Positions 16,364 to 24,373 of a stretch of 34,650 nucleotides of DNA are shown one piece after another. Position 1 is the stretch's first letter. Each line of letters opens with the position of its first letter. The position numbers and the translations under genes are program-made. The notes beneath the pieces were generated by a model. That model made no database searches. It saw only the letters and a list, made by a program, of their open reading frames with translations, and was not told the origin of the DNA. Source of the stretch: an uncultured Veillonella sp. (GTDB taxonomy: Bacteria; Bacillota; Negativicutes; Veillonellales; Veillonellaceae); contig NZ_CALJON010000041.1 in NCBI RefSeq assembly GCF_937981445.1, positions 1-34,650 of the forward strand, written 5' to 3'.

Positions 16364-17257
16364 TTATCTATAGCCCACAGGATTTTCCAAGGTGCCAATG
16401 CCTTCAATGGTAATGGACACTAAATCATCTTCGTTTAATAGGCGTGGTGGATTAAAGCCGATGCCTACACCTGATGGAGTACCGGTGGAGATAATATCGC
16501 CAGGTTCTAAGGTAATGCCTTGGCTCAAGGTGCTAACGAGTTTAGGGATGGAGAAAATTAAATCTTCCGTAGAGCCAGACTGACGAAGCTCGCTATTTAC
16601 ATAGGTGCGTACTTCGAAATGTTTTGGCTGTTTGTCGCCGATTAAAATGGCCGGTCCCATAGGCGCAAAGCCATCTAAGCTTTTACCTAGGAACCATTGC
16701 TCATGACGGCATTGTAAATCGCGTGCTGTTACATCATTGAGGATAGTGTAACCAAAAATGTGTTCAAACACTTCGTCTTCAGGGATTTGAGAGCCTCGTT
16801 TGCCAATGATAATAGCCAATTCCCCTTCATAGTCCACCATGGAAGTAGCATTCGGATGGAGTGGGATAGTTTGTTTAGGACCGATAACAGCACTAGGAAG
16901 TTTCGTGAAGAACACAGGATGTTCTGGTTCTTGTGCTGATTTATCAAATTCGGCCACATGCTCACGGTAGTTTTTGCCTACGCAAATAATATTGCGATGT
17001 GGTCGGATTGGTGCTTCAAGGACTACGTCTTGAAGATGATATGGTACAGCTACGGGTGATTCCTTATGCTTCTCTAAAGCCGTAGCGAGGGCTAGGACAC
17101 CTTCGTCCCCCAAGGTTACTAGCTCTTCAATAGTTTCAGGTAAAAAGGTAAAATAGGCTTCCTCTAAATCAGCACTGCCTAATATAGTTTGCGATTCGTC
17201 GTCAATAACGCCCCATTGTTTAAAGCCACTAGGTGCTGTAAATGTTGCAATTTTCAT
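16364..17257 (-). CDS. Fumarylacetoacetate hydrolase (FAH) family protein
   Basis: 297-residue cytosolic enzyme of the FAH superfamily (acylpyruvate hydrolases, oxaloacetate tautomerases/decarboxylases, ring-cleavage product isomerases). NIICVGKNYREH at 89-100 opens the catalytic domain. The metal ligands are expected to be Glu144 and Glu146 (DYEGELAIIIGK) and Asp175 (GYTILNDVTARDLQ). GKSLDGFAPMGP and the ISTGTPSGVG loop follow. The N-terminal 80 residues are the usual small domain. The family does not reveal the substrate; no aromatic-degradation genes lie nearby, so a housekeeping role on a 2-oxoacid is more likely. It begins ten bases after the upstream 134-codon gene, so the two form an operon. 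Confidence 0.88.
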   Translation of the reverse strand: MKIATFTAPSGFKQWGVIDDESQTILGSADLEEAYFTFLPETIEELVTLGDEGVLALATALEKHKESPVAVPYHLQDVVLEAPIRPHRNIICVGKNYREHVAEFDKSAQEPEHPVFFTKLPSAVIGPKQTIPLHPNATSMVDYEGELAIIIGKRGSQIPEDEVFEHIFGYTILNDVTARDLQCRHEQWFLGKSLDGFAPMGPAILIGDKQPKHFEVRTYVNSELRQSGSTEDLIFSIPKLVSTLSQGITLEPGDIISTGTPSGVGIGFNPPRLLNEDDLVSITIEGIGTLENPVGYR

Positions 17258-17267
17258 TCGCTGTCCC

Positions 17268-17672
17268 TCATTTCTCTAATAATTTAATTTTCTTGCTCAG
17301 CCATTTTTCGCAGCTTTCTCGATCATTGAAAAAGCGCAGGTCTCGTTCTAAATCAAAGTCAATATACAGGCCGTACACAAAAGGAATCGGTGTATTTTCT
17401 GCAATATTAAAGGTGTCAATAGCAATATATGTGCCCGGCTCTTTGGTGGCCTCTAAATCGCTAAATGGAATTTCTTTAATCGTAAAGGCTTCGCCATTGG
17501 AGCGGCGGCGCATGCGTTTGGGCACTAAGGAAAAGGTCTTTTTCGTACCTTTTTCACTGATTGTAATGGTAACAGGATTGCTCGTATCGTAATCAGCCAT
17601 AATCTTGTTTAACGCTGTTTTAAATTCGCGAAGAGTTACCTCTTTTTCTGGTAGTGAGTCGATGATTGCCAT
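17268..17672 (-). CDS. Conserved-looking small protein of unknown function
   Basis: 134 residues, no signal peptide or membrane segment, rich in charged residues. It is predicted alpha/beta, with a strand-rich middle (NPVTITISEKGTKKTFSLVPKRMRRR) and a C-terminal FFNDRESCEKWLSKKIKLLEK helix. I do not recognise a family. The start ATG has GAGG nine to ten bases upstream. Only ten bases separate it from the FAH-family gene, and they are certainly co-transcribed if both are real. The coding character (clean frame, ordinary codon choice) supports a real gene. Confidence 0.75.
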   Translation of the reverse strand: MAIIDSLPEKEVTLREFKTALNKIMADYDTSNPVTITISEKGTKKTFSLVPKRMRRRSNGEAFTIKEIPFSDLEATKEPGTYIAIDTFNIAENTPIPFVYGLYIDFDLERDLRFFNDRESCEKWLSKKIKLLEK

Positions 17673-18047
17673 AATAGGAGCCTCGTTTCAAAAATAACTT
17701 GTTTTGATTTATTAAGTTTGCAATTTTATTTGCAATTTTATGTATATCGTTTTTGCAATTTCCTTATGAGTTTCTGACTATTATTTAATTTAACTATAAC
17801 ATAAAACAATAAAATGATAAAGCTATTCATTGTATTGAGAATAAAAATACATGAGTATAAATGATATATTTTGACATTCTTTTACAAGTAGGGGATAAAA
17901 CTTAAAATTTCTAGGGAACAAGCATTCATTTAATGATATAATAAAATCAGCATATAATAACATATAATGATGTGTTATAAGAGTCATTTACATACATGAA
18001 CTTAAGCGCTGTTTTTGAATCGCGCTTATAGGTGAGGAGGATATAGT
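17673..18047. other. Divergent intergenic region
   Basis: 375 AT-rich bases between the minus-strand 134-codon gene and the plus-strand dehydrogenase. It contains the plus promoter at 17871 and further AT-rich -10-like boxes (TATAAT near 17940 and 17965) with no clear -35. No gene or recognisable RNA seen. Confidence 0.5.
17871..17899 (+). promoter_or_regulatory. Candidate promoter of the dehydrogenase gene
   Basis: TTGACA (17871-17876), 17-base spacer, GATAAA (17894-17899). The -35 is perfect, the -10 four of six. It implies a leader of about 140 bases; a nearer start from one of the later TATAAT boxes is possible. Confidence 0.4.
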
Positions 18048-19031
18048 ATGAGTAAACCAGTTGTGGTAGTACCAGGATTTGCAAGAAAAGATGCATTAGC
18101 GTATTTAGGTGAACATGTGACCATTAAGCAATGGGATAAACCAGGTGTTATGCCGCGGGATTTATTAAAGGAATGGCTTCAAGAGGCTGATGCACTTTGG
18201 TCTGTTAATGGTGTGACTGTAGATGCCGATTTAATTGCGAAGGCATCAAAGTTAAAGGTAATTGCCCAAGCATCGGTTGGCTATGACAATATTAATATTG
18301 CAGACTTAACGGCCCGCAATATCCCTTATGGCAATACGCCTGATGTGCTCACTGAAACGGTAGCTGAATTGGCTTTTACGTTAGTGGCTACAGCAAGTCG
18401 TCGAATTTTAGAAAATGAAGCCTTTGTAAGAAGTGGCCGTTGGGCTCAAGGCGAGGCGCCAATTAAAGGCCATGATTTGAGCCGTATGACATTAGGGATT
18501 ATTGGCATGGGTAAAATTGGTGTGTCCATTTCACGCCGCGCTCGCGCCTTTGGTATGACTGTGCTTTATAACAATCGTCACCCACGCAATGATGACAGTT
18601 TATATATGACTACATATGTTTCTTTTGACAAATTGTTGAAGGAAAGTGATGTAGTTCTTGTGATGGCGCCACTTACTGATTCCACCTACCATATGATGGA
18701 TAAAGAAGCCTTTAAAAAAATGAAAAAAGAAGCCCTATTTGTCAATGTAGGACGGGGCAAAATTGTAGATACTGATGCCTTAGTTTGGGCCCTTAATGAA
18801 GGGGAAATCGACTATGCAGCCCTCGACGTGACTGATCCGGAACCATTGCCAGCAGATCATCCATTATTTGAAACTGGTAAGGTGCTAGTGGTGCCTCATA
18901 TTGGGTCTTATACAGACCGCACCCGTCGCGATATGGCGATGCTCACAGCAGACAATATTTTACTAGGCTTGCAGGAAAAACCGCTTAAAACTTGTGTTAA
19001 CCCTGAAGTAAATTATAAAGACGCTGAATAA
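18048..19031 (+). CDS. D-isomer-specific 2-hydroxyacid dehydrogenase
   Basis: 327-residue NAD(P)H-dependent oxidoreductase that interconverts 2-oxoacids and D-2-hydroxyacids (glyoxylate/hydroxypyruvate reductase type). Substrate-binding loop ASVGYDNI at 75-82, Rossmann GMGKIG at 153-158, catalytic Arg236 (NVGRGKIVDTDAL), Glu265 (DVTDPEPLP) and His284 (PHIGSYT). After the second strand the sequence is YNNRHPR (174-180), basic where NAD enzymes have an acidic residue, which points to NADPH. GGTGAGGAGG precedes the ATG. The last codons and the stop are the first unit of a 19-base tandem array. Exact substrate unknown. Confidence 0.9.
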   Translation: MSKPVVVVPGFARKDALAYLGEHVTIKQWDKPGVMPRDLLKEWLQEADALWSVNGVTVDADLIAKASKLKVIAQASVGYDNINIADLTARNIPYGNTPDVLTETVAELAFTLVATASRRILENEAFVRSGRWAQGEAPIKGHDLSRMTLGIIGMGKIGVSISRRARAFGMTVLYNNRHPRNDDSLYMTTYVSFDKLLKESDVVLVMAPLTDSTYHMMDKEAFKKMKKEALFVNVGRGKIVDTDALVWALNEGEIDYAALDVTDPEPLPADHPLFETGKVLVVPHIGSYTDRTRRDMAMLTADNILLGLQEKPLKTCVNPEVNYKDAE

Positions 19032-19155
19032 TTGTAAAGCAGGTAAATGATTGCAAAACAGTTAAATGATTGCAAAGCAACTAAAAGATTGCAAAGAGGC
19101 TAAATAATTACAAAGAATCTGAATAATTAAACAGATGCTGAATGATTGCAACGCG
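19012..19155 (+). repeat. 19-base tandem array, 7 units plus a partial, starting inside the coding sequence
   Basis: Units start at 19012, 19031, 19050, 19069, 19088, 19107 and 19126, each exactly 19 bases (ATTATAAAGACGCTGAATA, ATTGTAAAGCAGGTAAATG, ATTGCAAAACAGTTAAATG and so on), with a partial eighth. Unit 1 encodes the dehydrogenase C-terminus and its TAA spans the unit 1/2 border. There are no spacers, so it is not a CRISPR. Confidence 0.92.
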
Positions 19156-19238
19156 TTTGTGCCCTTAATGAGATGAAAAATCTATCCAATTATGGTAAAA
19201 TAATCGGATAAGAGTAAATAAAGGAAGGATGATTATTC

Positions 19239-20912
19239 GTGGAAACACCAAATAATGAAACCGTTAATTTTATAGAGTCCATTATTAATAAAGACAATGA
19301 AGAAGGCAAGTATGGCAAGCGCGTACATACACGCTTTCCGCCAGAACCAAATGGCTATTTACATATTGGCCATGCGAAATCCATTTGCTTGAACTTTGGT
19401 TTAGGGGCAGATTACAAAGGCTTAACGAATCTTCGTTTTGATGATACAAATCCTGTTAAGGAAGATGTGGAATATGTAAATTCCATTGAAGAAGATGTGA
19501 AATGGCTCGGCTTTGATTGGGAAGACCGAGAGTACTTTGCGTCTGATTATTTTGACACTATGTATGAATACGCCAAAGAGCTCATCAAAAAAGGCCGTGC
19601 ATATGTAGATGATCAAACACCAGAAGAGATTAAAAATACTCGTGGTGATTTTTCCACACCAGGTACAGAAAGCCCTTATCGCAATCGCTCGGTAGAGGAA
19701 AATCTTCGCTTATTTGAAGAAATGAAGGAAGGTAAATACAAGGACGGGGAAAAGGTGCTTCGCGCTAAAATCGACATGGCATCTCCTAATATTGTCATGC
19801 GTGACCCTGTGTTATATCGTATTCTTCACACAGACCACCATCGCACAGGCGACAAATGGTGCATTTATCCAATGTATGATTATGCGCATCCTGTAGAAGA
19901 TGCTATTGAGCGCATTACCCATTCTGTATGTACGCTAGAGTTCGAAGTGCATCGTCCACTTTATGATTGGGTTCTTGAAGAATGGCCTGATACAGAAAAG
20001 CCACAACAGATTGAATTTGCCCGTTTGAATATTACTAATATGGTAATGAGTAAACGTAAGCTTCGTCAGCTAGTAGAGAAAAAGCTAGTAAGTGGCTGGG
20101 ATGATCCTCGTATGCCAACGATTTCTGGCCTTCGCCGTCGTGGTTATACACCAGAATCTATTCGTGATTTCTGCCAACGCATTGGCGTCGCCAAAGCTGA
20201 TAGCGTTGTAGATATTGCGCTATTGGAATTCTGTATTCGCGAAGATTTAAAATTAAAAGCACCTCGTCAAATGGCGGTTATTGACCCTGTTAAAGTGGTT
20301 ATCACTAACTATCCAGAAGGTCAAATTGAAATGGTAACTATTGAAAATAATCCTGAAAATGAAGACATGGGAACTCGTGAAGTGCCATTTGGTCGTGAAA
20401 TTTATATTGAACAAAACGATTTTATGGAAGTGCCAGTGAAGAAATTCTTCCGTATGACACCAGGGAAGGAAGTTCGCTTAAAAGGCGCTTACATTGTTAT
20501 GTGTAATGAAGTAATTAAAAATGAAGATGGTTCTATTAAGGAAATCCATTGTACCTATGACCCAGGAACGAAGAGTGGCAGTGGCTGCACTCGTAAAGTA
20601 AAAGGGACATTACATTGGGTAGAAGCGTCTACAGCAGTGGATATGGAACTTCGTCTATATGATTATTTATTAAATACAGAAGACGAAGAAAATGCCGGCA
20701 AAGACTTCTTAGAACAATTAAATCCTAATTCCTTGACAATCCATCATGGTAAAGGTGAGCCAGCCTTTAAAGATACTCAAGTGGGCGATCGTTTCCAATT
20801 CTTGCGTCAAGGGTATTTCGTAACAGATAAAGATAGCACTGCTGATCATATCGTAATGAACCGCATCGTTGGTCTTCGTGATAGTTGGGCTAAAATGCAG
20901 AAAAAAGGCTAA
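19239..20912 (+). CDS. glnS: Glutaminyl-tRNA synthetase
   Basis: Class Ic synthetase charging tRNA-Gln directly, 557 residues (E. coli enzyme 554). Class I motif HIGH at 42-45 within PPEPNGYLHIGHAKS, LRFDDTNP after it, and the KMSKS-equivalent VMSKRKL near residue 268. The C-terminal beta-barrel anticodon domain includes the RMTPGKEVRLKGAY and DPGTKSGSG segments. The start is GTG with AAGGAAGG nine bases before it. Many Firmicutes lack GlnRS and make Gln-tRNA by amidation, so its presence is informative. GlnRS and GluRS are related, but the length, domain set and KFYNPEP-type start fit GlnRS. Confidence 0.95.
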   Translation: METPNNETVNFIESIINKDNEEGKYGKRVHTRFPPEPNGYLHIGHAKSICLNFGLGADYKGLTNLRFDDTNPVKEDVEYVNSIEEDVKWLGFDWEDREYFASDYFDTMYEYAKELIKKGRAYVDDQTPEEIKNTRGDFSTPGTESPYRNRSVEENLRLFEEMKEGKYKDGEKVLRAKIDMASPNIVMRDPVLYRILHTDHHRTGDKWCIYPMYDYAHPVEDAIERITHSVCTLEFEVHRPLYDWVLEEWPDTEKPQQIEFARLNITNMVMSKRKLRQLVEKKLVSGWDDPRMPTISGLRRRGYTPESIRDFCQRIGVAKADSVVDIALLEFCIREDLKLKAPRQMAVIDPVKVVITNYPEGQIEMVTIENNPENEDMGTREVPFGREIYIEQNDFMEVPVKKFFRMTPGKEVRLKGAYIVMCNEVIKNEDGSIKEIHCTYDPGTKSGSGCTRKVKGTLHWVEASTAVDMELRLYDYLLNTEDEENAGKDFLEQLNPNSLTIHHGKGEPAFKDTQVGDRFQFLRQGYFVTDKDSTADHIVMNRIVGLRDSWAKMQKKG

Positions 20913-20952
20913 TAAAAGCCAATATAAGCTGATGAGTTAAAGGAGTGTAAGC

Positions 20953-21594
20953 ATGAACTATAAAATGTGGGGCGCCACTTTATTAGTTGCTATGGCGTTG
21001 GGGCTTAATACGACTACCTTCGCAGCAAATAACAAAGTCGTAGATATTAAATCTATTAAGGTGCCAGCGGGCATTACGCTACAAGAGGGAGCACCAAGCT
21101 CTGTATTGACTAATAAAGAAGCGATTAGCTCGTATTTATTAAATCTTGGCGTCTTATCTACTGATGTATATCAATTGCGCTATAAAGATAATAATGAGTT
21201 CCGTTATGGCGTTGTGGCTGATATTCGCTTAGGCGAAGCAGGCCTTGAGCGCATGGGCATTAAGGGATCGATGCCAATGATTTCGCTAAAAAGTAAGAAG
21301 TCTGAGAGCCCAACGTATGTAAAGGACGTAGCAGAATTTATTAATGCGAATGGTGCCAATGTGGAGCATCCATATGTTGTGGTTACCCCTTTGACGGCGC
21401 AGAAAAATGGTACCTATGAAGGCGTGATTCGTATGGACACCATCGAAAGTAATAAAATTTATTCTGATACATTGCATATTGTAGTGTATGAAAATCTATA
21501 CTTTGGTACTTGCATTCGCGTGATTGGCCTTGGCAGTGCTGATGATAGTTTGCTTTGGGCTAAGGTTAAAGACTTTGCTAAAGTGTATAAATAA
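20953..21594 (+). CDS. Secreted protein of unknown function
   Basis: 213 residues with a clear signal peptide (MNYKMWGATLLVAMALGL, likely cut after TTTFA near residue 24). The mature part is about 190 residues with mixed charge and no membrane segment, cysteine-poor (one Cys near the end). No family recognised. It resembles small periplasmic stress or host-interaction proteins only in layout. AAAGGAG lies nine bases before the ATG, 40 bases after glnS, so it may be co-transcribed with glnS. Its last eleven codons are repeated after the stop (see the 45-base duplication). Confidence 0.75.
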   Translation: MNYKMWGATLLVAMALGLNTTTFAANNKVVDIKSIKVPAGITLQEGAPSSVLTNKEAISSYLLNLGVLSTDVYQLRYKDNNEFRYGVVADIRLGEAGLERMGIKGSMPMISLKSKKSESPTYVKDVAEFINANGANVEHPYVVVTPLTAQKNGTYEGVIRMDTIESNKIYSDTLHIVVYENLYFGTCIRVIGLGSADDSLLWAKVKDFAKVYK

Positions 21595-21651
21595 CTAGCT
21601 TGTAGCAAGGTTAAGGACTTTGCTAAAGTGTATAAATAATTAACTTGTAGC
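21562..21651 (+). repeat. 45-base direct duplication across a stop codon
   Basis: 21562-21606 and 21607-21651 match at all but a few positions. Copy 1 holds the last eleven codons, including the stop, of the secreted-protein gene plus twelve bases. As 45 is a multiple of three, copy 2 continues in the same frame after the TAA and ends in its own TAA. It looks recent. Confidence 0.92.
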
Positions 21652-21674
21652 TTGGTTACGTCGAGGATATTTGT

Positions 21675-22094
21675 ATGAACATATTATTCTATAATTTATT
21701 CCGCTATCAGGATGCCGGGCTTTTCTTCTATCGCCTTGTATTTGGCGCTTCTATGATGGCCCATGGATATTTTAAATTTGCTGGTGGCAGCAAGACATTA
21801 TATGCCATTGGTTCGACCTTGGCACAATTTGGTGTGCCTGATGGATTCCTATTACTAGGGACTTTGGCGGCGGCCTTTGAAATGATTGGGGGCTTTTTAC
21901 TAATCATTGGCTTCTTAAGTCGCTTAGGAGCCCTTATGATTATTGGCACCTTACTAGTGGCTACCTTGGCGGCCCTTGATGCGGGCTTCTTTAAATGGGA
22001 CTATCCATCGCAGATGATGTTTGGTGCCATCTTGCTCTTCATTGCTGGGCCTGGGCGGTATAGCATTGATGCGGTGTTTACTAAAAAACGGTAA
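21675..22094 (+). CDS. DoxX-family membrane protein
   Basis: 139 residues with four transmembrane segments in the DoxX arrangement: GLFFYRLVFGASMMAHGYFKF, then GVPDGFLLLGTLAAAFEMIGGFLLIIGF, a third helix near 92-108, and a fourth ending AGPGRYSID. In other bacteria DoxX relatives are linked to thiosulfate:quinone oxidoreductase parts, redox stress complexes or respiration; the role here is unknown. GAGG precedes the ATG. It ends 66 bases before a strong terminator, so glnS to doxX may form one unit. Confidence 0.85.
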   Translation: MNILFYNLFRYQDAGLFFYRLVFGASMMAHGYFKFAGGSKTLYAIGSTLAQFGVPDGFLLLGTLAAAFEMIGGFLLIIGFLSRLGALMIIGTLLVATLAALDAGFFKWDYPSQMMFGAILLFIAGPGRYSIDAVFTKKR

Positions 22095-22159
22095 AACATC
22101 GGCATGCATTTTGCAGATACAGGCATGGCGGATTAAATTAATAGGTAAATAAATTTTAA

Positions 22160-22220
22160 AAGACTATGGTCAAATCACACAGTTTTCAAATGTGTTCGAC
22201 CATAGTCTTATATTTTTTAT
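22160..22220 (+). terminator. Strong terminator before the heme operon
   Basis: Twelve-base-pair stem AAGACTATGGTC (22160-22171) / GACCATAGTCTT (22198-22209) with an inner ACACA/TGTGT helix, followed by a T-rich run. It separates the DoxX unit from hemE. Confidence 0.9.
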
Positions 22221-22240
22221 TGATTTATAAAAAATACTTA

Positions 22241-22252
22241 CTCAAAACTCAG
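22241..22252 (+). promoter_or_regulatory. Candidate operator CTCAAAACTCAG upstream of hemE
   Basis: Lies in the imperfect palindrome TTACT-CAAAACTC-AGTAA. Eleven of twelve bases match CTCAAAACTGAG at 28041-28052 upstream of the PepSY gene, and the distance to the proposed -35 is 17 bases here and 16 there. No regulator is identified. Confidence 0.4.
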
Positions 22253-22269
22253 TAAATTGTATAAAAATG

Positions 22270-22299
22270 TTTTCATTTATGCTCATAAAATGGTAAACT
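22270..22299 (+). promoter_or_regulatory. Weak candidate hemE promoter
   Basis: TTTTCA (22270-22275), 18-base spacer, TAAACT (22294-22299), each four of six to consensus. A perfect ACTAG-AAT-CTAGT palindrome lies just downstream at 22310-22322 and could be a repressor site. Confidence 0.3.
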
Positions 22300-22339
22300 T
22301 AAGTATATGACTAGAATCTAGTAGAAAGAAGACACATTA

Positions 22340-23368
22340 ATGAATATGACATATTTAAAAACTATCCAAGGGGATACTACGTCCCACTGCCCGGTGTGGT
22401 TTATGCGCCAAGCAGGTCGGAGTCAAGCAGAATATCGCCGTATTAAAGAGAAGTATTCTTTATTTGAAATTACGCAGCAACCGGAGCTGTGTGCGTACAT
22501 TACACGTTTACCAGTAGAAGAATATAATGTGGATGCCGCCATTTTATACAAGGATATTATGACCCCTTTGCAGCCTATTGGTGTGCATGTGGAGCTTAAG
22601 CCTGGTGTAGGGCCGGTAATTGACAATCCCATTCGAACTCTGAAGGACATTGAAGCGCTTCGTCCCTTGGAGCCAGAAGAGTCCTTACCGCATATTTTAG
22701 AAACAATCCGCATTTTAACTCAAGAGCAATTACAAGTGCCTTTGATTGGTTTTTGTGGCGCCCCGTTTACATTAGCGAGCTATATGATTGAAGGGGGCCC
22801 GTCAAAGAATTATCAAAAGACGCGTCAAATGTTGGTGTCATCACCAGATCTTTGGGATGCGCTCATGGAAAAGTTAACGGATATGAGCATTACTTATTTA
22901 GACGCTCAAATCAAGGCTGGTGCTAGGGCGGTGCAGATTTTTGATTCCTGGGTAGGCGCAGTGAGCGCCTTAGAATATAAAGCGCGGATTTATCCATTTA
23001 TGCATCGCTTAATTAGTTCCTTAAAAATATTGCATCCTACAACGCCGATTACTATGTTTGGGGTGGGGACGTATCATTTACTTCCACTTTGGAAGGACTT
23101 ACCTCTTGATGTGATTGGACTCGATTGGCGAGTGCCTATTAGTGAGGCTACCGAGATGGGGATTAAGCAAATTGTACAGGGCAATTTGGACCCATCCTAT
23201 TTATTTGCTCCGTGGTCCGTCATTCAAGGCGAAATTGATCGTATTTTAGCAGAAGGCAAGGCTCATGGGGCTCATATCTTTAATTTAGGTCATGGCGTAG
23301 TGCCTGAGGCTAATCCCGATGTATTGAAGCGTATTGTTGAGTATGTTCATACGGTAACGAGTAAATAG
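22340..23368 (+). CDS. hemE: Uroporphyrinogen decarboxylase
   Basis: 342-residue cytosolic enzyme that decarboxylates the four acetates of uroporphyrinogen III to give coproporphyrinogen III. The family signature PVWFMRQAGRS (18-28, with Arg23 and Arg27 for substrate propionates), the APFTLASYMIEGG motif, FDSWVGA, and the C-terminal NLGHGVVPEANPD are all present. The first ATG is used, with AAAGAAG upstream; a second ATG two codons later is possible. It is the first gene of a four-gene coproporphyrin-type heme operon; the earlier steps (hemA to hemD) are not in the window. Confidence 0.97.
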   Translation: MNMTYLKTIQGDTTSHCPVWFMRQAGRSQAEYRRIKEKYSLFEITQQPELCAYITRLPVEEYNVDAAILYKDIMTPLQPIGVHVELKPGVGPVIDNPIRTLKDIEALRPLEPEESLPHILETIRILTQEQLQVPLIGFCGAPFTLASYMIEGGPSKNYQKTRQMLVSSPDLWDALMEKLTDMSITYLDAQIKAGARAVQIFDSWVGAVSALEYKARIYPFMHRLISSLKILHPTTPITMFGVGTYHLLPLWKDLPLDVIGLDWRVPISEATEMGIKQIVQGNLDPSYLFAPWSVIQGEIDRILAEGKAHGAHIFNLGHGVVPEANPDVLKRIVEYVHTVTSK

Positions 23369-23380
23369 ATGGAGGGCCCT

Positions 23381-24373
23381 ATGAAACGAAGAGTGGGTCT
23401 TTTAGTTATGGCCTATGGCACCCCACGCTGTGAAGCGGATATTTTGTCATATTATACGAATATTCGTCGTGGCTATCCCCCGACTGAGGACGAAGTCCGC
23501 ACATTAAAAGCGCGCTATGCCGCTATTGGTGGTCTGTCTCCATTAGCAAAATTGACTGAATGTCAAGCGCAGGAATTAGTCAAGCAATTGAATGGGGTGA
23601 GCCTTCATGAGGTTGCCACTCATAAGACTATGGCTGATGTTGCTTCAGGCGAGGCTTTGTTTGATGAGGCTAATTCGGATGTGGTGTATGAATTATTCAT
23701 TGGTCATAAGCATATAGCGCCAACTATTGAAGATGCTGTATCAGAAATGGCTGATGCCGGAATTACTGAAGCTGTGGCCATTGTTATGGCACCGTATTTT
23801 TCCTTGTTTGCTACGGCGGCGTATTTTGAGCGTGCTGAGCGACGGGCACGACGTTATGGTATGACAATTCATCAAGTGCAGGCCTGGAATGAAGAGCCTG
23901 AATTTATTGAATATTGGGCGAAAGCCTTGCAAGGGGCCGTAGCTAATGTGAATTTAGCTGACACAGCTATCATTTTTACGGCCCATAGTTTGCCATACCA
24001 TGTGATTCACATGGGTGATACGTATCCGCAAATGGTAGAGGCTACAGCCCAGCGTATTGCTGAACGGGCTGGAGTGGGTGAATATCATATGGCTTGGCAA
24101 AGTGCTGGCGTACGAGGTGATTGGTTAACGCCAAATGTGGAAACTGTTACGGAAGAGGTAGCATCTAAGGTGACATCCATTATTTATGTACCAATTGGCT
24201 TTGTTTGTGATCATTTAGAAATTTTATATGACAATGATATTGTGTGCCGTACTCTTTGCGAAGACTTAGGCGTGCAGTATATACGCGTTGCTATGCCGAA
24301 TGGGGATCCTTTATTTGTAAAGGCCATGACGCAGGCAGTGCGGCGATTAGCAAGGAATAATGAGGTGAAGTGA
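23381..24373 (+). CDS. hemH: Ferrochelatase, coproporphyrin type
   Basis: Inserts ferrous iron into the porphyrin; with HemQ downstream the expected substrate is coproporphyrin III (CpfC). 330 residues from the ATG at 23381, chosen because GGAGGG lies eight bases upstream. A frame starting at 23369 would bury that site in codons. Conserved YGTPR near the start, IGGLSPL, catalytic His202 in TAHSLP, and Glu280 in CDHLEILYDND. It begins 12 bases after hemE and its stop TGA overlaps the hemY ATG by one base. Confidence 0.96.
   Translation: MKRRVGLLVMAYGTPRCEADILSYYTNIRRGYPPTEDEVRTLKARYAAIGGLSPLAKLTECQAQELVKQLNGVSLHEVATHKTMADVASGEALFDEANSDVVYELFIGHKHIAPTIEDAVSEMADAGITEAVAIVMAPYFSLFATAAYFERAERRARRYGMTIHQVQAWNEEPEFIEYWAKALQGAVANVNLADTAIIFTAHSLPYHVIHMGDTYPQMVEATAQRIAERAGVGEYHMAWQSAGVRGDWLTPNVETVTEEVASKVTSIIYVPIGFVCDHLEILYDNDIVCRTLCEDLGVQYIRVAMPNGDPLFVKAMTQAVRRLARNNEVK

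Noticed and set aside
19012..19155. CRISPR-like look of the 19-base array
   Set aside because: Units are contiguous with no spacers, too short, diverged, and no cas gene is nearby.
23369..23380. hemH start at 23369
   Set aside because: It would use an ATG touching the hemE stop and consume the GGAGGG as codons; ATG at 23381 is correctly spaced.
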